From Acidobacteriota bacterium (GTDB lineage Bacteria; Acidobacteriota; Vicinamibacteria; Vicinamibacterales; Fen-181), in the NCBI GenBank assembly GCA_003170135.1, contig PMZR01000031.1:1-42216 (forward strand): a DNA stretch of 42,216 nt, given 5' to 3'. Under the pieces are notes generated by a model. That model was not told the DNA's origin. It searched no databases and saw only the letters and a program-made list of their open reading frames with translations. Every line of letters starts with the position of its first letter. Within the stretch, counting starts at the first letter, position 1. Shown here piece by piece: positions 1 through 8,820 of the stretch. Made by a program: the position numbers and the translations under genes.

Positions 1-2252
1 TCATGGGCGGCGATGACGCGCTCGACGCGCCCGCGCCCGTCGAGCACGCACACCTGCGTGGCAAAGCCGTAGGACGTGTGCGTCTTCACGCGCGCAACGT
101 CGGCGCCGAGTGGTGTCGTGTCGTCGACCACGATATCCGCGGCGTAGACGCGCCCCACCAGTTGTTCGAGCGCAAGGCCGCCATCGAGGTCGGCGCGCAG
201 CTTCTGTGCCGCGCCGAGCACGGCCCGCCCGCCGAAGAGCGTCGCGCGCGAGCCGGTCGTCTGGCCGCACGCCAGCGCGTAGGTCGAATCGACTCGCGGG
301 CGGAAACACGCGACCGGCAACCGTGTCGCTTCGGATGCGAACTGGACGAGCACCGTCAGCAGTCCCTGGCCCATCTCCGTGTAGCCGTTGTAAACCGAGA
401 TGGTGAGGTCGGCTTCGACGACCAGTCGCGCCATGCCCCATTCGCGCACGCCGTTGCCGATGCCGCTGTTCTTCACGCCGCACGCGATCCCGACCGCGCG
501 GCCCTGCGCGCGCGCCGCGTCGTAGGCGGGCTTCACCGCCAGCAGGGTCTTCTTGAGGCCGACGGATTTCTCGAGCACCTGCCCGGTCGTGCAGACATCG
601 CCCACGTCGACCGCGTTGCGCCATCGCATCTCCCAGCCATCGAGCCCGGCGGCCCGCGCCAGCAGGTCGATGCACGCTTCCATCGCGAAGTGCGCCTGGT
701 TGACGCCGAAGCCGCGCATCGCCCCGCACGGCGGGTTGTTCGTATAGGCGGCAACCGCCTCGACATCGACGTTCGGCACCTTGTAGGCGCCGCAGGCGTG
801 CCCCGCCGCGCGCTCGAGCACCTTGCCGCCGACCGACGCGTACGCGCCGCTGTCGCCCACCAGGCGCGCGCGGACCGCGGTGAGCCGCCCCTCGACGTCG
901 CACCCGGCCGTGTAGTGCATCTCGATCGGATGGCGCTTGGGATGGAGGCGGATCGATTCCTCGCGGTTCAGGACCATCCGGACCGGCCGTCGGATCAGCC
1001 AGGCGAGCAGCGACGTCTGGGCCTGCACCGACATGTCTTCCTTGCCGCCGAAGGCGCCGCCGTTCGGGACGAGTTCGACCGCCACCCGTTCTTCCCCGAT
1101 CCCGAGGAATGCGGCCACCTGGCGGCGATCGTCGAAGATGCCCTGGCCCTGCGTGAACAGGTGCAGCCGATCGTCGGGCAGCGGTTCCGCCAGCGCGGCT
1201 TCCGGCTCGAGGAACAGGTGCTCGATGCGCTGCGTCTTCCAGGTGCCGCTGACGACGTGCGCGCTGGTCGCGAGCGCGGCCTCGACGTCACCGCGTACGA
1301 TGACGGACCGCGACAGCAGGTTCGGGTGCGTTGGATTGACCTGTGGCGCATCGTCGCGCAGCGCGTCGCGCGGATCGAGGACCGGCGGAAGCGGATCGTA
1401 CTCGACGTGGACCAGCGCGGCGGCTTCGCGCGCGGTGTGTTCGTCAACGGCGGCAACCGCAGCCAGCACATCGCCGACGCAGCGCACCTCTTCACCCACC
1501 GCGACGAACCCCGGCCAGTCGTTCTGGAGCAGGCCATACCAGCGTTCGCCCGGCACGTCGGCAGCGGTTACGACGCGGACAACACCCGGATGCGCCGCGG
1601 CGCGGGCCACGTCGATGGCGAGCACCCGGGCGCGCGCATGCGGCGAGAACACGAGCGCGCCGTGCAGCAGGCCCGGCCGCGTGATGTCGGCCACGTACGG
1701 ACGGGCGCCCAGCACGTGATTCGTCACGTTGTAGCGCGCGAGAGAGACGCCGACGCCCCCATCGGTCAACGGCTCGGGTACCGGGTCGCCTCGTCGCGCC
1801 CGCGCCAGCAACTCGATCCCGTCGATAATCTTGATGTAGCCGGTGCACCGGCACAGGTGGCCGTCGATGGCCCGGGCGATCTCCTTGCGGCTGGGCGCCG
1901 GGTTGCGATCGAGCAGGTACTTCGCGCGCAGGGCGAAGCCCGGCATGCAGAAGCCGCACTGCACCGCGCCGGCTGCGGCGAAGGCCCGCGCGCATTGCGC
2001 GCGATAATCGTCGGGCAGCCCTTCGACCGTCAGGATGTCCCGGCCGTCGGCGGCGTCGGCCGGCATGGCGCAGGTCACCTTCGCCTGGCCGTCGATGATG
2101 GCCAGACACGCGCCGCACTGGCCCTGCGGCGCGCAGCCGTTCTTGATCGAGGTGATCCCGCAGCGCTCCCGCAGCAGCTCGAGCAGCGATTCTCCCTCGC
2201 GCGACACGACGCGTCGGGCCCGTCCGTTCAGCGTAAACGCCAGCGTTTTCAC
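1..2252 (-). CDS. Molybdenum hydroxylase, fused [2Fe-2S] and molybdopterin subunits (xanthine dehydrogenase family), 3' end outside window
   Basis: The minus-strand frame is open from GTG at 2252 to the window edge (750 codons, no stop). An in-frame TGA lies three codons upstream, which fixes the start. Residues 1-140 are a two-cluster [2Fe-2S] domain: C40, C46, C49 and C61 are plant-ferredoxin type, and C99, C102, C134 and C136 form the second (QCGFC, CRCTGY). The rest is the Mo-binding region, with GGAFGGKED and PPCGAMRGFG. One polypeptide carrying both domains, with no FAD domain, recalls the E. coli XdhD / 'selenium-dependent molybdenum hydroxylase' group. That assignment is inference, and no selenium genes are visible. 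Substrate is unknown: purine, aldehyde or N-heterocycle. It is divergent from a second, three-gene hydroxylase. The usual C-terminal GxGE catalytic motif would lie outside the window. Confidence 0.88.
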   Translation of the reverse strand, partial: MKTLAFTLNGRARRVVSREGESLLELLRERCGITSIKNGCAPQGQCGACLAIIDGQAKVTCAMPADAADGRDILTVEGLPDDYRAQCARAFAAAGAVQCGFCMPGFALRAKYLLDRNPAPSRKEIARAIDGHLCRCTGYIKIIDGIELLARARRGDPVPEPLTDGGVGVSLARYNVTNHVLGARPYVADITRPGLLHGALVFSPHARARVLAIDVARAAAHPGVVRVVTAADVPGERWYGLLQNDWPGFVAVGEEVRCVGDVLAAVAAVDEHTAREAAALVHVEYDPLPPVLDPRDALRDDAPQVNPTHPNLLSRSVIVRGDVEAALATSAHVVSGTWKTQRIEHLFLEPEAALAEPLPDDRLHLFTQGQGIFDDRRQVAAFLGIGEERVAVELVPNGGAFGGKEDMSVQAQTSLLAWLIRRPVRMVLNREESIRLHPKRHPIEMHYTAGCDVEGRLTAVRARLVGDSGAYASVGGKVLERAAGHACGAYKVPNVDVEAVAAYTNNPPCGAMRGFGVNQAHFAMEACIDLLARAAGLDGWEMRWRNAVDVGDVCTTGQVLEKSVGLKKTLLAVKPAYDAARAQGRAVGIACGVKNSGIGNGVREWGMARLVVEADLTISVYNGYTEMGQGLLTVLVQFASEATRLPVACFRPRVDSTYALACGQTTGSRATLFGGRAVLGAAQKLRADLDGGLALEQLVGRVYAADIVVDDTTPLGADVARVKTHTSYGFATQVCVLDGRGRVERVIAAH

Positions 2253-2392
2253 GGCCGTTCAGTATAGTGCAAGTGGCCGTGTCGCATCCGCCCGCCACGG
2301 CTGGGCTGGCGCGTAGCACGTCAGCCGGTGCAGCGTATAATCGTTGACCAAATCGGAGGGTACCTCCGAAGAGCAGACAGGCGGATCGACCC
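2253..2392. promoter_or_regulatory. Divergent promoter region between the two Mo-hydroxylase loci
   Basis: A perfect TATAAT on the plus strand (2336-2341) lies about 50 nt before the GTG of the three-gene operon. A TATACT on the minus strand (2266-2261) lies 8 nt before the GTG at 2252, implying a very short or absent leader there. No convincing -35 is seen for either. A 15-nt inverted repeat at 2354-2368 (CGGAGG, 3-nt loop, CCTCCG) lies in the plus-strand leader and could be a hairpin or operator. AGGCGG about 8 nt before 2393 may be the ribosome-binding site. Confidence 0.5.
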
Positions 2393-4567
2393 GTGGCAAA
2401 GCGAACACGCATCGACAGACGAGGCGGCGGCCGGGCCCGCGCCGTGGGCGCGTCGGTCCCGCGCAAGGACGGCGCGGCGAAGGTCACCGGCGCGGCCAAG
2501 TACATCGACGACTACCACTTTCCGGGCATGCTCTATGGAGCGACCGTTCGCTCCGAGATCCCCTGCGGCGACATTGTCGCCGTGCGGTTCGACTTCGACC
2601 GCGCCGGCTTCGTCATCGCCGACTACCGCGATATCCCGGGCCGCAACATCGTCGCCGCGATCGCCGACGATCAGCCGATGCTGGCCGAACACGTGGTGCG
2701 GCACGTCGGGGAGCCCATCCTGCTCATCGCCCACAAGGACCGCGAGCGCTTGCTGCACGCGCTGGCGCACATCCAGATCGAGTACCGCGTGCACGTGCCC
2801 GTGCTCGACCCGCGGGAGTCCTCGACGGTGTTCAAGGCGCTCGCCATTGACAAGGGCGACGTGGACGCCGGGTTCGCCCAGGCCGACGAGATCGTCGAGG
2901 GGGAATACTCGGTCGGCCACCAGGAGCACCTCTATCTCGAGCCGAACGGGATGATTGCGGTCCCGCACGACGATGGCGGCGTCACGGTGTACGGGTCGAT
3001 GCAGTGCCCGTATTACGTGCACCGCGCGCTGCGGGTGCTCGTCGGGTTGGCCGAGCACAAGGTGCGTGTCGTGCAGACGGAGACGGGCGGCGGCTTCGGC
3101 GGCAAGGAGGATTTTCCGTCGATGCTGGCCGGGCACGCCGCGCTCCTGGCGCGCAAGGCGAAGCGGCCCGTCAAGATGGTGTACGACCGGGCCGAGGACA
3201 TGCGGGCCACGCCCAAACGTCACCCGGGCATCGTCCGGCATCGCACCGGCGTCACGCGCGACGGCCGGCTGACGGCCATCGACGTCGACGTCCTCCTCGA
3301 TGGCGGGGCGTACACGACGCTCAGCCCGGTCGTGCTGTCGCGCGCGCTGCTGCACGCGGCCGGCCCCTATCGGTGCGATCACGTGCGCATCCGCGGGCGC
3401 GTCGTGCAGACGCACACGCCGCCCAACGGGGCGTTCCGCGGCTTCGGGGCCCCGCAGGCGCAGTTCGCCGGCGAAGTGCAGATGGAACGGATCGCCGAGC
3501 GCCTGGGCCTCGATCCGGTGCGGCTGCGCGAGATGAACGTCGTGCGGCCCGGCGACACGATGCCCACCGGGCAGGTGCTGCGCGAGGATTGCACGGCGGC
3601 GGCGGTGCTCGCCGAGGCGGTGAAGCGCACCGACTTCTGCCGCAAGCGCCGCCAGTTTGCCGGCACGCACCGCGGGATCGGGCTCGCGCTGTTCCTGCAC
3701 GGCGCCGGCTTCACCGGGTCCGGCGAAGTGAAGCTGGCGTCGAGAGCATCGCTCGAACTGACGCCGCGCGGGGTCCGGGTGCTGGCGAGCAGCGCGGAGA
3801 TCGGCCAGGGATCGCGTACCGTCCTCGCGCAGATCGTGGCGGACGAACTCGGCCTGCCCTACGCGGCCGTCGACGTCATTCCCCCCGACACCAGCCTCGT
3901 GCCCGACAGCGGGCCCACGGTCGCGTCGCGGACGTCGATGATCGTGGGCCGGCTCCTGCAGCAGTGCGCGCGCGAGATGAAGCAGCGCCTGGGACGCCTG
4001 ACGCCATCCGGTTACCTCAGGAAGCACGGGCCGCTCGTGGTGACGCGCGAATACGAGCAACCCTCCGACATCGAGTGGGACGAAACGACGTATCGCGGCG
4101 ACGCGTACGGCACGTTTGCCTACGGGTGCGACGTCGCGGAAGTCGTGTTCGATCCCGACACGTACGAGGTGCGGCCGATCAAGATCACGGCGGTCCAGGA
4201 AATTGGCAAGGTGCTGAATCCGACGCTGGCCGTGGGCCAGGTGGAAGGCGGGACGCTGCAGGCCGTCGGCTACGCGCTGCTCGAAGAGGTCGTCATGCTC
4301 GACGGCCGCATGGAGAACGCGCAGATGACGAACTACACGGTCCCGACCACGGTCGATGCGCCCGAGGTGGAAGTGGTCCTGCTGGAACAGCCGTACCGGC
4401 ACGGCCCGTTCGGCGCGAAGGGCCTGGGCGAGCTGCCGTTCGACGGTCCGGCGCCTGCCATCGTCAACGCGATTCGCCACCTGGGCATCGACATTCGATC
4501 GTTGCCGGCGACGCCGGAGCGGATACTGGACGCTGTGGAGAAACGTGCGAAGTGCCGCACGCCGTGA
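2393..4567 (+). CDS. Molybdopterin-binding subunit of a xanthine dehydrogenase-type oxidoreductase
   Basis: 724 aa, GTG start. It is the large catalytic chain of a heterotrimeric molybdenum hydroxylase. Visible features are the N-terminal ald_Xan_dh_C-like a/b hammerhead (about 20-135), GGGFGGKED in the molybdopterin region (about 236-245), GAFRGFGAPQ (about 347), and the C-terminal GLGEL loop whose Glu (about residue 680) is the expected catalytic base of the family. It is followed 10 nt later by the [2Fe-2S] subunit and then the FAD subunit, giving gene order L-S-M. Substrate cannot be told from sequence; GAFRGFG is the xanthine/aldehyde type rather than the AYxCSFR loop of CO dehydrogenase. 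Membership of the family is secure; purine specificity is not. Confidence 0.92.
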   Translation: MAKRTRIDRRGGGRARAVGASVPRKDGAAKVTGAAKYIDDYHFPGMLYGATVRSEIPCGDIVAVRFDFDRAGFVIADYRDIPGRNIVAAIADDQPMLAEHVVRHVGEPILLIAHKDRERLLHALAHIQIEYRVHVPVLDPRESSTVFKALAIDKGDVDAGFAQADEIVEGEYSVGHQEHLYLEPNGMIAVPHDDGGVTVYGSMQCPYYVHRALRVLVGLAEHKVRVVQTETGGGFGGKEDFPSMLAGHAALLARKAKRPVKMVYDRAEDMRATPKRHPGIVRHRTGVTRDGRLTAIDVDVLLDGGAYTTLSPVVLSRALLHAAGPYRCDHVRIRGRVVQTHTPPNGAFRGFGAPQAQFAGEVQMERIAERLGLDPVRLREMNVVRPGDTMPTGQVLREDCTAAAVLAEAVKRTDFCRKRRQFAGTHRGIGLALFLHGAGFTGSGEVKLASRASLELTPRGVRVLASSAEIGQGSRTVLAQIVADELGLPYAAVDVIPPDTSLVPDSGPTVASRTSMIVGRLLQQCAREMKQRLGRLTPSGYLRKHGPLVVTREYEQPSDIEWDETTYRGDAYGTFAYGCDVAEVVFDPDTYEVRPIKITAVQEIGKVLNPTLAVGQVEGGTLQAVGYALLEEVVMLDGRMENAQMTNYTVPTTVDAPEVEVVLLEQPYRHGPFGAKGLGELPFDGPAPAIVNAIRHLGIDIRSLPATPERILDAVEKRAKCRTP

Positions 4568-4577
4568 GGACCCGACC

Positions 4578-5057
4578 GTGCGATTCATTCTGAACGGCAA
4601 AGCGGTGGATGTCCGGGCCCACCCGATGAAGCGACTGCTGGACGTCCTGCGCGAGGACTGCGCGCTGACCGGGACGAAGGAAGGCTGCGGCGAAGGCGAG
4701 TGCGGCGCGTGCACGGTCCTTTTGGACGGGCAGCCGGTCAACGCGTGCCTCGTGCCGTTCGGGCAAATCCGAGGCGCGCGCGTGACGACGATTGAAGGGA
4801 TCAGGGGCCGCCGGGCGCTGCAGGCGGCCTTCATCAAGGAGGGCGCGACGCAATGCGGCCTGTGCACCCCGGGCCTGATTGTCGCCGCCTCCACGCTGTC
4901 ACCGCGCGCGACGCTCGACGAGGTGCGGGCGTCGCTCGCCGGCAACATCTGCCGCTGCACGGGGTACGGCGCCATCTACCGGGCGATCGCGCGGGCGGGC
5001 CGGGTTGGTTCGAAGCGGCGGGCTGCCGCGCCGGGACGGAAGGCCCGGGCGAGCTGA
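4578..5057 (+). CDS. [2Fe-2S] subunit of the same molybdenum hydroxylase
   Basis: 159 aa from GTG 4578. The family N-terminus (MRFILNGKAVDV) begins exactly there. Upstream in-frame sequence is only overlap with the previous gene. The first [2Fe-2S] cluster is bound by C37, C42, C45 and C57 (GCGEGECGAC). The second is bound by C93, C96, C125 and C127 (TQCGLC, CRCTGY). Length is normal for CoxS/XdhC-like small subunits, which pass electrons from the Mo site to FAD. The C-terminal tail (from about 140) is short, basic and non-conserved. The gene ends 1 nt before the FAD-subunit ATG, so the two are surely co-transcribed. Confidence 0.93.
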   Translation: MRFILNGKAVDVRAHPMKRLLDVLREDCALTGTKEGCGEGECGACTVLLDGQPVNACLVPFGQIRGARVTTIEGIRGRRALQAAFIKEGATQCGLCTPGLIVAASTLSPRATLDEVRASLAGNICRCTGYGAIYRAIARAGRVGSKRRAAAPGRKARAS

Positions 5058-5058
5058 T

Positions 5059-5895
5059 ATGAGAACCGCGATCTCTTCGCTCGAGCTGCTGACCCCACGC
5101 TCGCTTCGCGAGGCGCTGCGGATGCTGCGCGACGACGGCCCGCTGGTGCCGATGGCCGGGTGCACGGATCTCTATGTCGCGCTGAACGCCGGCACGCTCA
5201 CCTCCCGCCGGTTCATCGACGTGTCGACACTCGATGAGCTTCGCGGCATCGGGCGGCGCGGCGCCTGTCTGTCGATCGGCGCGCTCACCACCTTCACCGA
5301 GATCCGCCGGTCCGCGCTCGTCGGCCGGCGATTGCCGATGCTTGCCGAGGCGGCCGCGCAGATCGGCGCCGTGCAGGTGCAGAACCGCGCGACGATCGGC
5401 GGCAACATCGGGAACGGGTCGCCTGCCGGCGACAGCCTCCCGGTGCTCGCCGCCGCCGAAGCGACCGTCGTCCTGCGCAACGAGGACGGCGAGCGGCGCG
5501 TGCCGTTCAGCGCCTTCTTCACCGGCTATCGCCAGAGCGTACGTGCAGCCGACGAATTGATCGTCGCCGTCGAGGTCCCGCCGATCGACGGCCGGCAGTG
5601 GTTCTGCAAGGTGGGCACACGCGCCGCGCAGGCGATCTCGAAGGTCGTGATGGCGGCGGTGCGCGGCCCGCACCCGCGCGTCGCGCTGGGCAGCATCGCT
5701 CCGACCGTGATCCGCGTGCCCGCCACCGAGGAGATCCTCCGCGCCACCGGATCGCTCGTCGATGCGCAGCAGATGCTGCGAACGGAAATCGCGCCCATCG
5801 ACGATGTGCGGTCGAATGCGGCGTACCGCCGCCGCGTGGCCTGCAACCTGCTCGCGCGGTTCTGGAACGAGACGGCCGACGGCGCTCAGGGATAG
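5059..5895 (+). CDS. FAD-binding subunit of the same molybdenum hydroxylase
   Basis: 278 aa, ATG start 1 nt after the stop of the [2Fe-2S] gene. It has a FAD_binding_5 domain (about 8-175) with the flavin motifs PMAGCTD (about 31) and TIGGNIGNGSPAGD (about 112-125), then a CO_dehydrogenase flavoprotein C-terminal domain. It is the middle subunit that takes electrons from the 2Fe-2S clusters and hands them to NAD or a quinone. With the two preceding genes it completes a classical three-chain enzyme, whereas the divergent fused hydroxylase has no FAD subunit in view and might share this one (inference). Confidence 0.92.
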   Translation: MRTAISSLELLTPRSLREALRMLRDDGPLVPMAGCTDLYVALNAGTLTSRRFIDVSTLDELRGIGRRGACLSIGALTTFTEIRRSALVGRRLPMLAEAAAQIGAVQVQNRATIGGNIGNGSPAGDSLPVLAAAEATVVLRNEDGERRVPFSAFFTGYRQSVRAADELIVAVEVPPIDGRQWFCKVGTRAAQAISKVVMAAVRGPHPRVALGSIAPTVIRVPATEEILRATGSLVDAQQMLRTEIAPIDDVRSNAAYRRRVACNLLARFWNETADGAQG

Positions 5896-5922
5896 CTCTA
5901 CCTGGGCAAGGGAGGCCCGCCA

Positions 5923-6243
5923 GTGGCAGGCGGAGGGCTCAAGAAGTACCTGCAGATGCGACGCAAGGCCGTCGCGGCTGCGATCCTGCTGGCGGGGCTC
6001 GCCACAGGGCTTTTCCTCTACCTGACGGCATCCGTTCCCGACGACGACATTCTCGGAGACCAGGCCCGGCAGTCGAAGCAGTATCTGCGGCAGTTGCAGG
6101 AATACGGCGGCACGGCCAACGTCCTGGCCAGCCAGATCCGGGAGTGGCTCGCAGGGCTGTGGCACGGGAAGACCCTACGACGTGTGGCTTCCCGAACTGG
6201 CGCCATCAGAGAACCTGGCCAAGGAAGCGCTTCATGCGCCTGA
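5923..6243 (+). CDS. Small single-pass membrane protein, C-terminally truncated
   Basis: 106 aa from GTG 5923, with a strong Shine-Dalgarno GGAGG (5911-5915) 7 nt upstream. One transmembrane helix at about 15-36. It is followed by a soluble segment, QSKQYLRQLQEYGG then ANVLASQIREWLAGLWHGK, that resembles a small membrane-protein family I recognise from other bacteria but cannot name. In that family I would expect a second hydrophobic helix after the LWHGK segment. Here the reading frame instead runs into a low-complexity Arg-rich tail, while another frame encodes a different protein's fragment. The last ~30 residues are therefore probably non-native and the gene a truncated remnant that may still be expressed. 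The family resemblance is from memory. Confidence 0.6.
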   Translation: MAGGGLKKYLQMRRKAVAAAILLAGLATGLFLYLTASVPDDDILGDQARQSKQYLRQLQEYGGTANVLASQIREWLAGLWHGKTLRRVASRTGAIREPGQGSASCA

Positions 6244-6245
6244 CG
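6173..6245 (+). pseudogene. Fragment resembling a DUF488-family protein
   Basis: In the frame offset from the membrane-protein gene, this stretch reads PYDVWLPELAPS followed by ENLAKEALHAP. That resembles the segment typical of DUF488 proteins (YDVW-LP-LAPS-LxK). Only about 23 residues remain; no start codon or upstream domain is present, and the sequence then dissolves into repeats. The fragment overlaps the 3' end of the small membrane-protein gene, so a deletion appears to have joined the two. The family call rests on one short motif. Confidence 0.4.
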
Positions 6246-6260
6246 GCGGGCGTGGCGCCG

Positions 6261-6295
6261 CACGCACCCTGCACCAGCACCGAGCACCGCACTCC
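6261..6295 (+). repeat. Short 7-bp-period array (GCACCNN)
   Basis: Units GCACCCT, GCACCA, GCACCGA, GCACCGC follow each other just after the truncated membrane-protein gene. It is weaker and shorter than the other heptad arrays in the window. Confidence 0.45.
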
Positions 6296-6330
6296 CTACC
6301 GCGCACGCGGCACGTCGCACTTTCTTCCCG

Positions 6331-8694
6331 TCATCTCCGGAACAGGTACGCCAGCTTCACGAAGAAGCCATCGCTCGTGCGATGGACGTCCCACAGCCGA
6401 TCGCTCTGCAATGGCGATTCGAGGGAACTTCCGTACCCGATAAACGCGACCGTGCCCGGCGAGGGCTTGTAGGACAGCAGGTAGTCCACGCGCAGCGTGC
6501 CGGCGCGCGTCGGCGTGCTGGCGATGCCGCCCGGGTAGAGGAGCGCGCCGGTGCGCGGGTCGAATAGCGCATCCTGATCCTCCGCGCGGTACTCGCCCAC
6601 GATGCGGAAGAACAGCGACCGCGTCGCCTGGTACTCAATCTTGGCGCGCGGCAGGACCGTGCGCGCGAACTCGCTGCCATCGCGCGCCCGCGCGATCCGG
6701 GAGAGGGTCGCGGTGGCGTCGATCCGCAGCTGGCCGGACGGCCGCGCGCTCAGGCTCGCCGAGTACCGCATCTCGAGACCCTGCGACGCTTCCGGGAAGA
6801 TCGCGACGTCGTTTCGCTGCGCGGTGAAACTGGCGTTGAACACCTGGAACGTCGGCGTCGTGAGCCCGATCGAATACGCGTGACCGCCGCGCAAGTCGAT
6901 CGGGGCGTCGTAGGGGGCCAGCGTGCCGCCGGGCCCGGCCACCAGGTAGCCCGTGTAGGTCTGTCGGTCGAACACGACGAACTGGCGCGTGACCGACGCG
7001 CGCGGCTGCCATCCGCCCCGCAACTGCGCCGAGAGGTTGACGCTCTCGTTGCCCTCGAGGGGCGATCGGCCGGGGAAGTCGTCGTAGCGCCAGATTCGAT
7101 CGAAACTGAAGAACGTCGTAAAGCTCTCGAGGGCGGCGCCGCGGGTGCCATATGCGGTCCACCGGTTGGATGCGTGCGCCTCGACGATGTCGCTGCGAGG
7201 CACGTATCCCGATTGGGAGATGAAGTCGGTGCCGACGGCGTTGACCTTGTAGTTGAACCCGAAATGGGGCGCCGTGCGATCGAATTCCCCCATCCAGATG
7301 GGCGCGCTGCGCGAGGCGGTGCCGTCGGCCCCCGTCCACGAACCACCCAGCTGGCCCTGCAGGTAGTACAGCTTCTTGAACACCACCCGCGAGTCGGCCG
7401 CCACCACGCGGTTGTAGCCCTCGGCCGTCGTCCGGTCGGTGTAGGTCACGCCGGCGGTTGAGTTCGCCCAGAGGTCGCGCCGCACGCGCGCGATGTTGAA
7501 GAGCGCCCGATTCGGGGAGGTCGCCGATGTCGCGCTGCCGCTGGTGTCGTCCTCCGCCACCAGGTAGGCGACGGTGGTCCGGCCGACCTTGCCCGTCAAC
7601 TTGCCACCGGCAATCGGCTGGCCGATCTGCCGCGTGTACACCAATTGGTTCGGCGACGCGAATAGCTCGATGCCTTCCAGGAAGAACGGCCGCTTCTCCG
7701 CATAGAAGAGCGCGAATCGTTCGTTCACGGTAACCAGTCCCGCGTCCGATTCCACCTGGCTGAAATCCGGCTTCACGGTTGCGTCGATCGAGAGGTTGGT
7801 GAACGCAAAGCGCGCGTTGAAGCCGGGCTGGACCTGTGCCTCTCGGGCGAACGTGCCGGTGCCGGCGTCGGTGGCTCCCTTGCTCGTCGTCATCACCACG
7901 GGCTGCAGTTCGGTGACCACGCCGCGCTTCAGATCGTGGAGCCCCTCGATGACGCCCGCCTGCCCCAGAAAACTGCTGACACGCTTCGCGTCGGTCCACG
8001 TGTCTTCGTACCCCGTCCGCTGCGTCTTGCGGCGGATGTTCAGGCCCCAGCGTTGCGGCCCATTGCCGCCGAAACGCAGGCTCTTGAACGGAATCCGCAC
8101 TTCGACGACGTAGCCGTCGCTCGTCAGCTGGCCTTTCGAGTCCCACTGGTAGTCGGGGCTGGTGTCGATGCTGCCGCCCGACATCGTGCCGCCTCCGCCC
8201 CAGCCACCCGTGCCGCCCATCGAGCCGGCGTTGAAGCCGCCCTCGGTCTGCACGCCGTCCTGCTGCACGCCGAGCGGGTTGACGGTGAAGAAGAACGCGC
8301 GGCGCCGATCGTTGAACGTGTCGAGGTAGATGGTGACGTTGTCGTCGTTGCCCAGGTTGTCGCGATCGGCGACGGTCGCGCGGACCGATCCCGGCTGGCG
8401 GTCGTGCGCGATGATGCCGAAGTACAGCGCCGCCGGCGAATACCAGACGAGGACTTCGGTCTGCTCCACGGCGGGCCGGCTGTCGGACGGCAGATACTGC
8501 GAGAAGCCGCCGAGGCGAACGGCCTTGCCCCACGCTTCCTCGTCGAGCCGGCCGTCAACCTGGATGGTCGCGTCGATTCGCGGGATGGTGACGGTGGGAC
8601 CTCCGCGCCCGTCTACGATCTCGGGCTGCGCGGCAGGTTCCTGGATCTGGACAGCCGGTTGTTGGAGGAGAACGAGCAGCAGCAGTGTGATCAT
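6331..8694 (-). CDS. DUF5916 outer-membrane protein with N-terminal CBM9-like domain
   Basis: 787 aa from ATG 8694 (MITLLLLVLLQQ signal peptide). The frame is open 17 codons further to 8745, but that extension has no signal character and covers a hairpin, so 8694 is preferred. Residues about 30-220 form a carbohydrate-binding family 9-like (CBM9_1) beta-sandwich: DGRLDEEAWGKA, WYSPAALYFGI, IYLDTFNDRRRAFFFTVNPLG. The rest fits DUF5916, including FALFYAEKRPFFLEGIELF and many alternating strands ending in Phe/Arg (LAYLFRR), typical of an outer-membrane barrel. This family is abundant in Acidobacteriota and Bacteroidota and of unknown function; a link to surface sugars or TonB-like import is only a guess. 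It is convergent with the damaged small membrane-protein gene. Confidence 0.88.
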   Translation of the reverse strand: MITLLLLVLLQQPAVQIQEPAAQPEIVDGRGGPTVTIPRIDATIQVDGRLDEEAWGKAVRLGGFSQYLPSDSRPAVEQTEVLVWYSPAALYFGIIAHDRQPGSVRATVADRDNLGNDDNVTIYLDTFNDRRRAFFFTVNPLGVQQDGVQTEGGFNAGSMGGTGGWGGGGTMSGGSIDTSPDYQWDSKGQLTSDGYVVEVRIPFKSLRFGGNGPQRWGLNIRRKTQRTGYEDTWTDAKRVSSFLGQAGVIEGLHDLKRGVVTELQPVVMTTSKGATDAGTGTFAREAQVQPGFNARFAFTNLSIDATVKPDFSQVESDAGLVTVNERFALFYAEKRPFFLEGIELFASPNQLVYTRQIGQPIAGGKLTGKVGRTTVAYLVAEDDTSGSATSATSPNRALFNIARVRRDLWANSTAGVTYTDRTTAEGYNRVVAADSRVVFKKLYYLQGQLGGSWTGADGTASRSAPIWMGEFDRTAPHFGFNYKVNAVGTDFISQSGYVPRSDIVEAHASNRWTAYGTRGAALESFTTFFSFDRIWRYDDFPGRSPLEGNESVNLSAQLRGGWQPRASVTRQFVVFDRQTYTGYLVAGPGGTLAPYDAPIDLRGGHAYSIGLTTPTFQVFNASFTAQRNDVAIFPEASQGLEMRYSASLSARPSGQLRIDATATLSRIARARDGSEFARTVLPRAKIEYQATRSLFFRIVGEYRAEDQDALFDPRTGALLYPGGIASTPTRAGTLRVDYLLSYKPSPGTVAFIGYGSSLESPLQSDRLWDVHRTSDGFFVKLAYLFRR

Positions 8695-8738
8695 TCGAAC
8701 CAGGTATCGTTGAAAGACGCGGTGAGGTCTGGGGGAGA

Positions 8739-8754
8739 CCGGCATTCGTGCCGG
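8739..8754 (-). other. Hairpin in the DUF5916 leader
   Basis: CCGGCA, loop TTCG, TGCCGG. A 6-bp GC stem on a stable tetraloop, about 45 nt upstream of the chosen start at 8694. It overlaps a second palindrome (GTGCCGGCCGGCAC). It could be a terminator or mobile palindrome remnant lying between dmsC and this gene. Confidence 0.4.
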
Positions 8755-8820
8755 CCGGCACGGGGCAGATCCGGACGCGCGATTCTACTGCTTCAGGTGG
8801 CGAAAGGCCAGCCTCGAAGC

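Noticed and set aside
3..2267. Long plus-strand open frame opposite the fused Mo hydroxylase.
   Set aside because: Its translation is Arg/Ala/His-rich with no family motif and runs opposite a frame with complete 2Fe-2S and Mo motifs. High GC content makes such shadow frames long.
2321..4975. 884-codon minus-strand frame over the Mo-hydroxylase operon.
   Set aside because: It is the shadow of the Mo and 2Fe-2S subunit genes; no recognisable domain and atypical composition.
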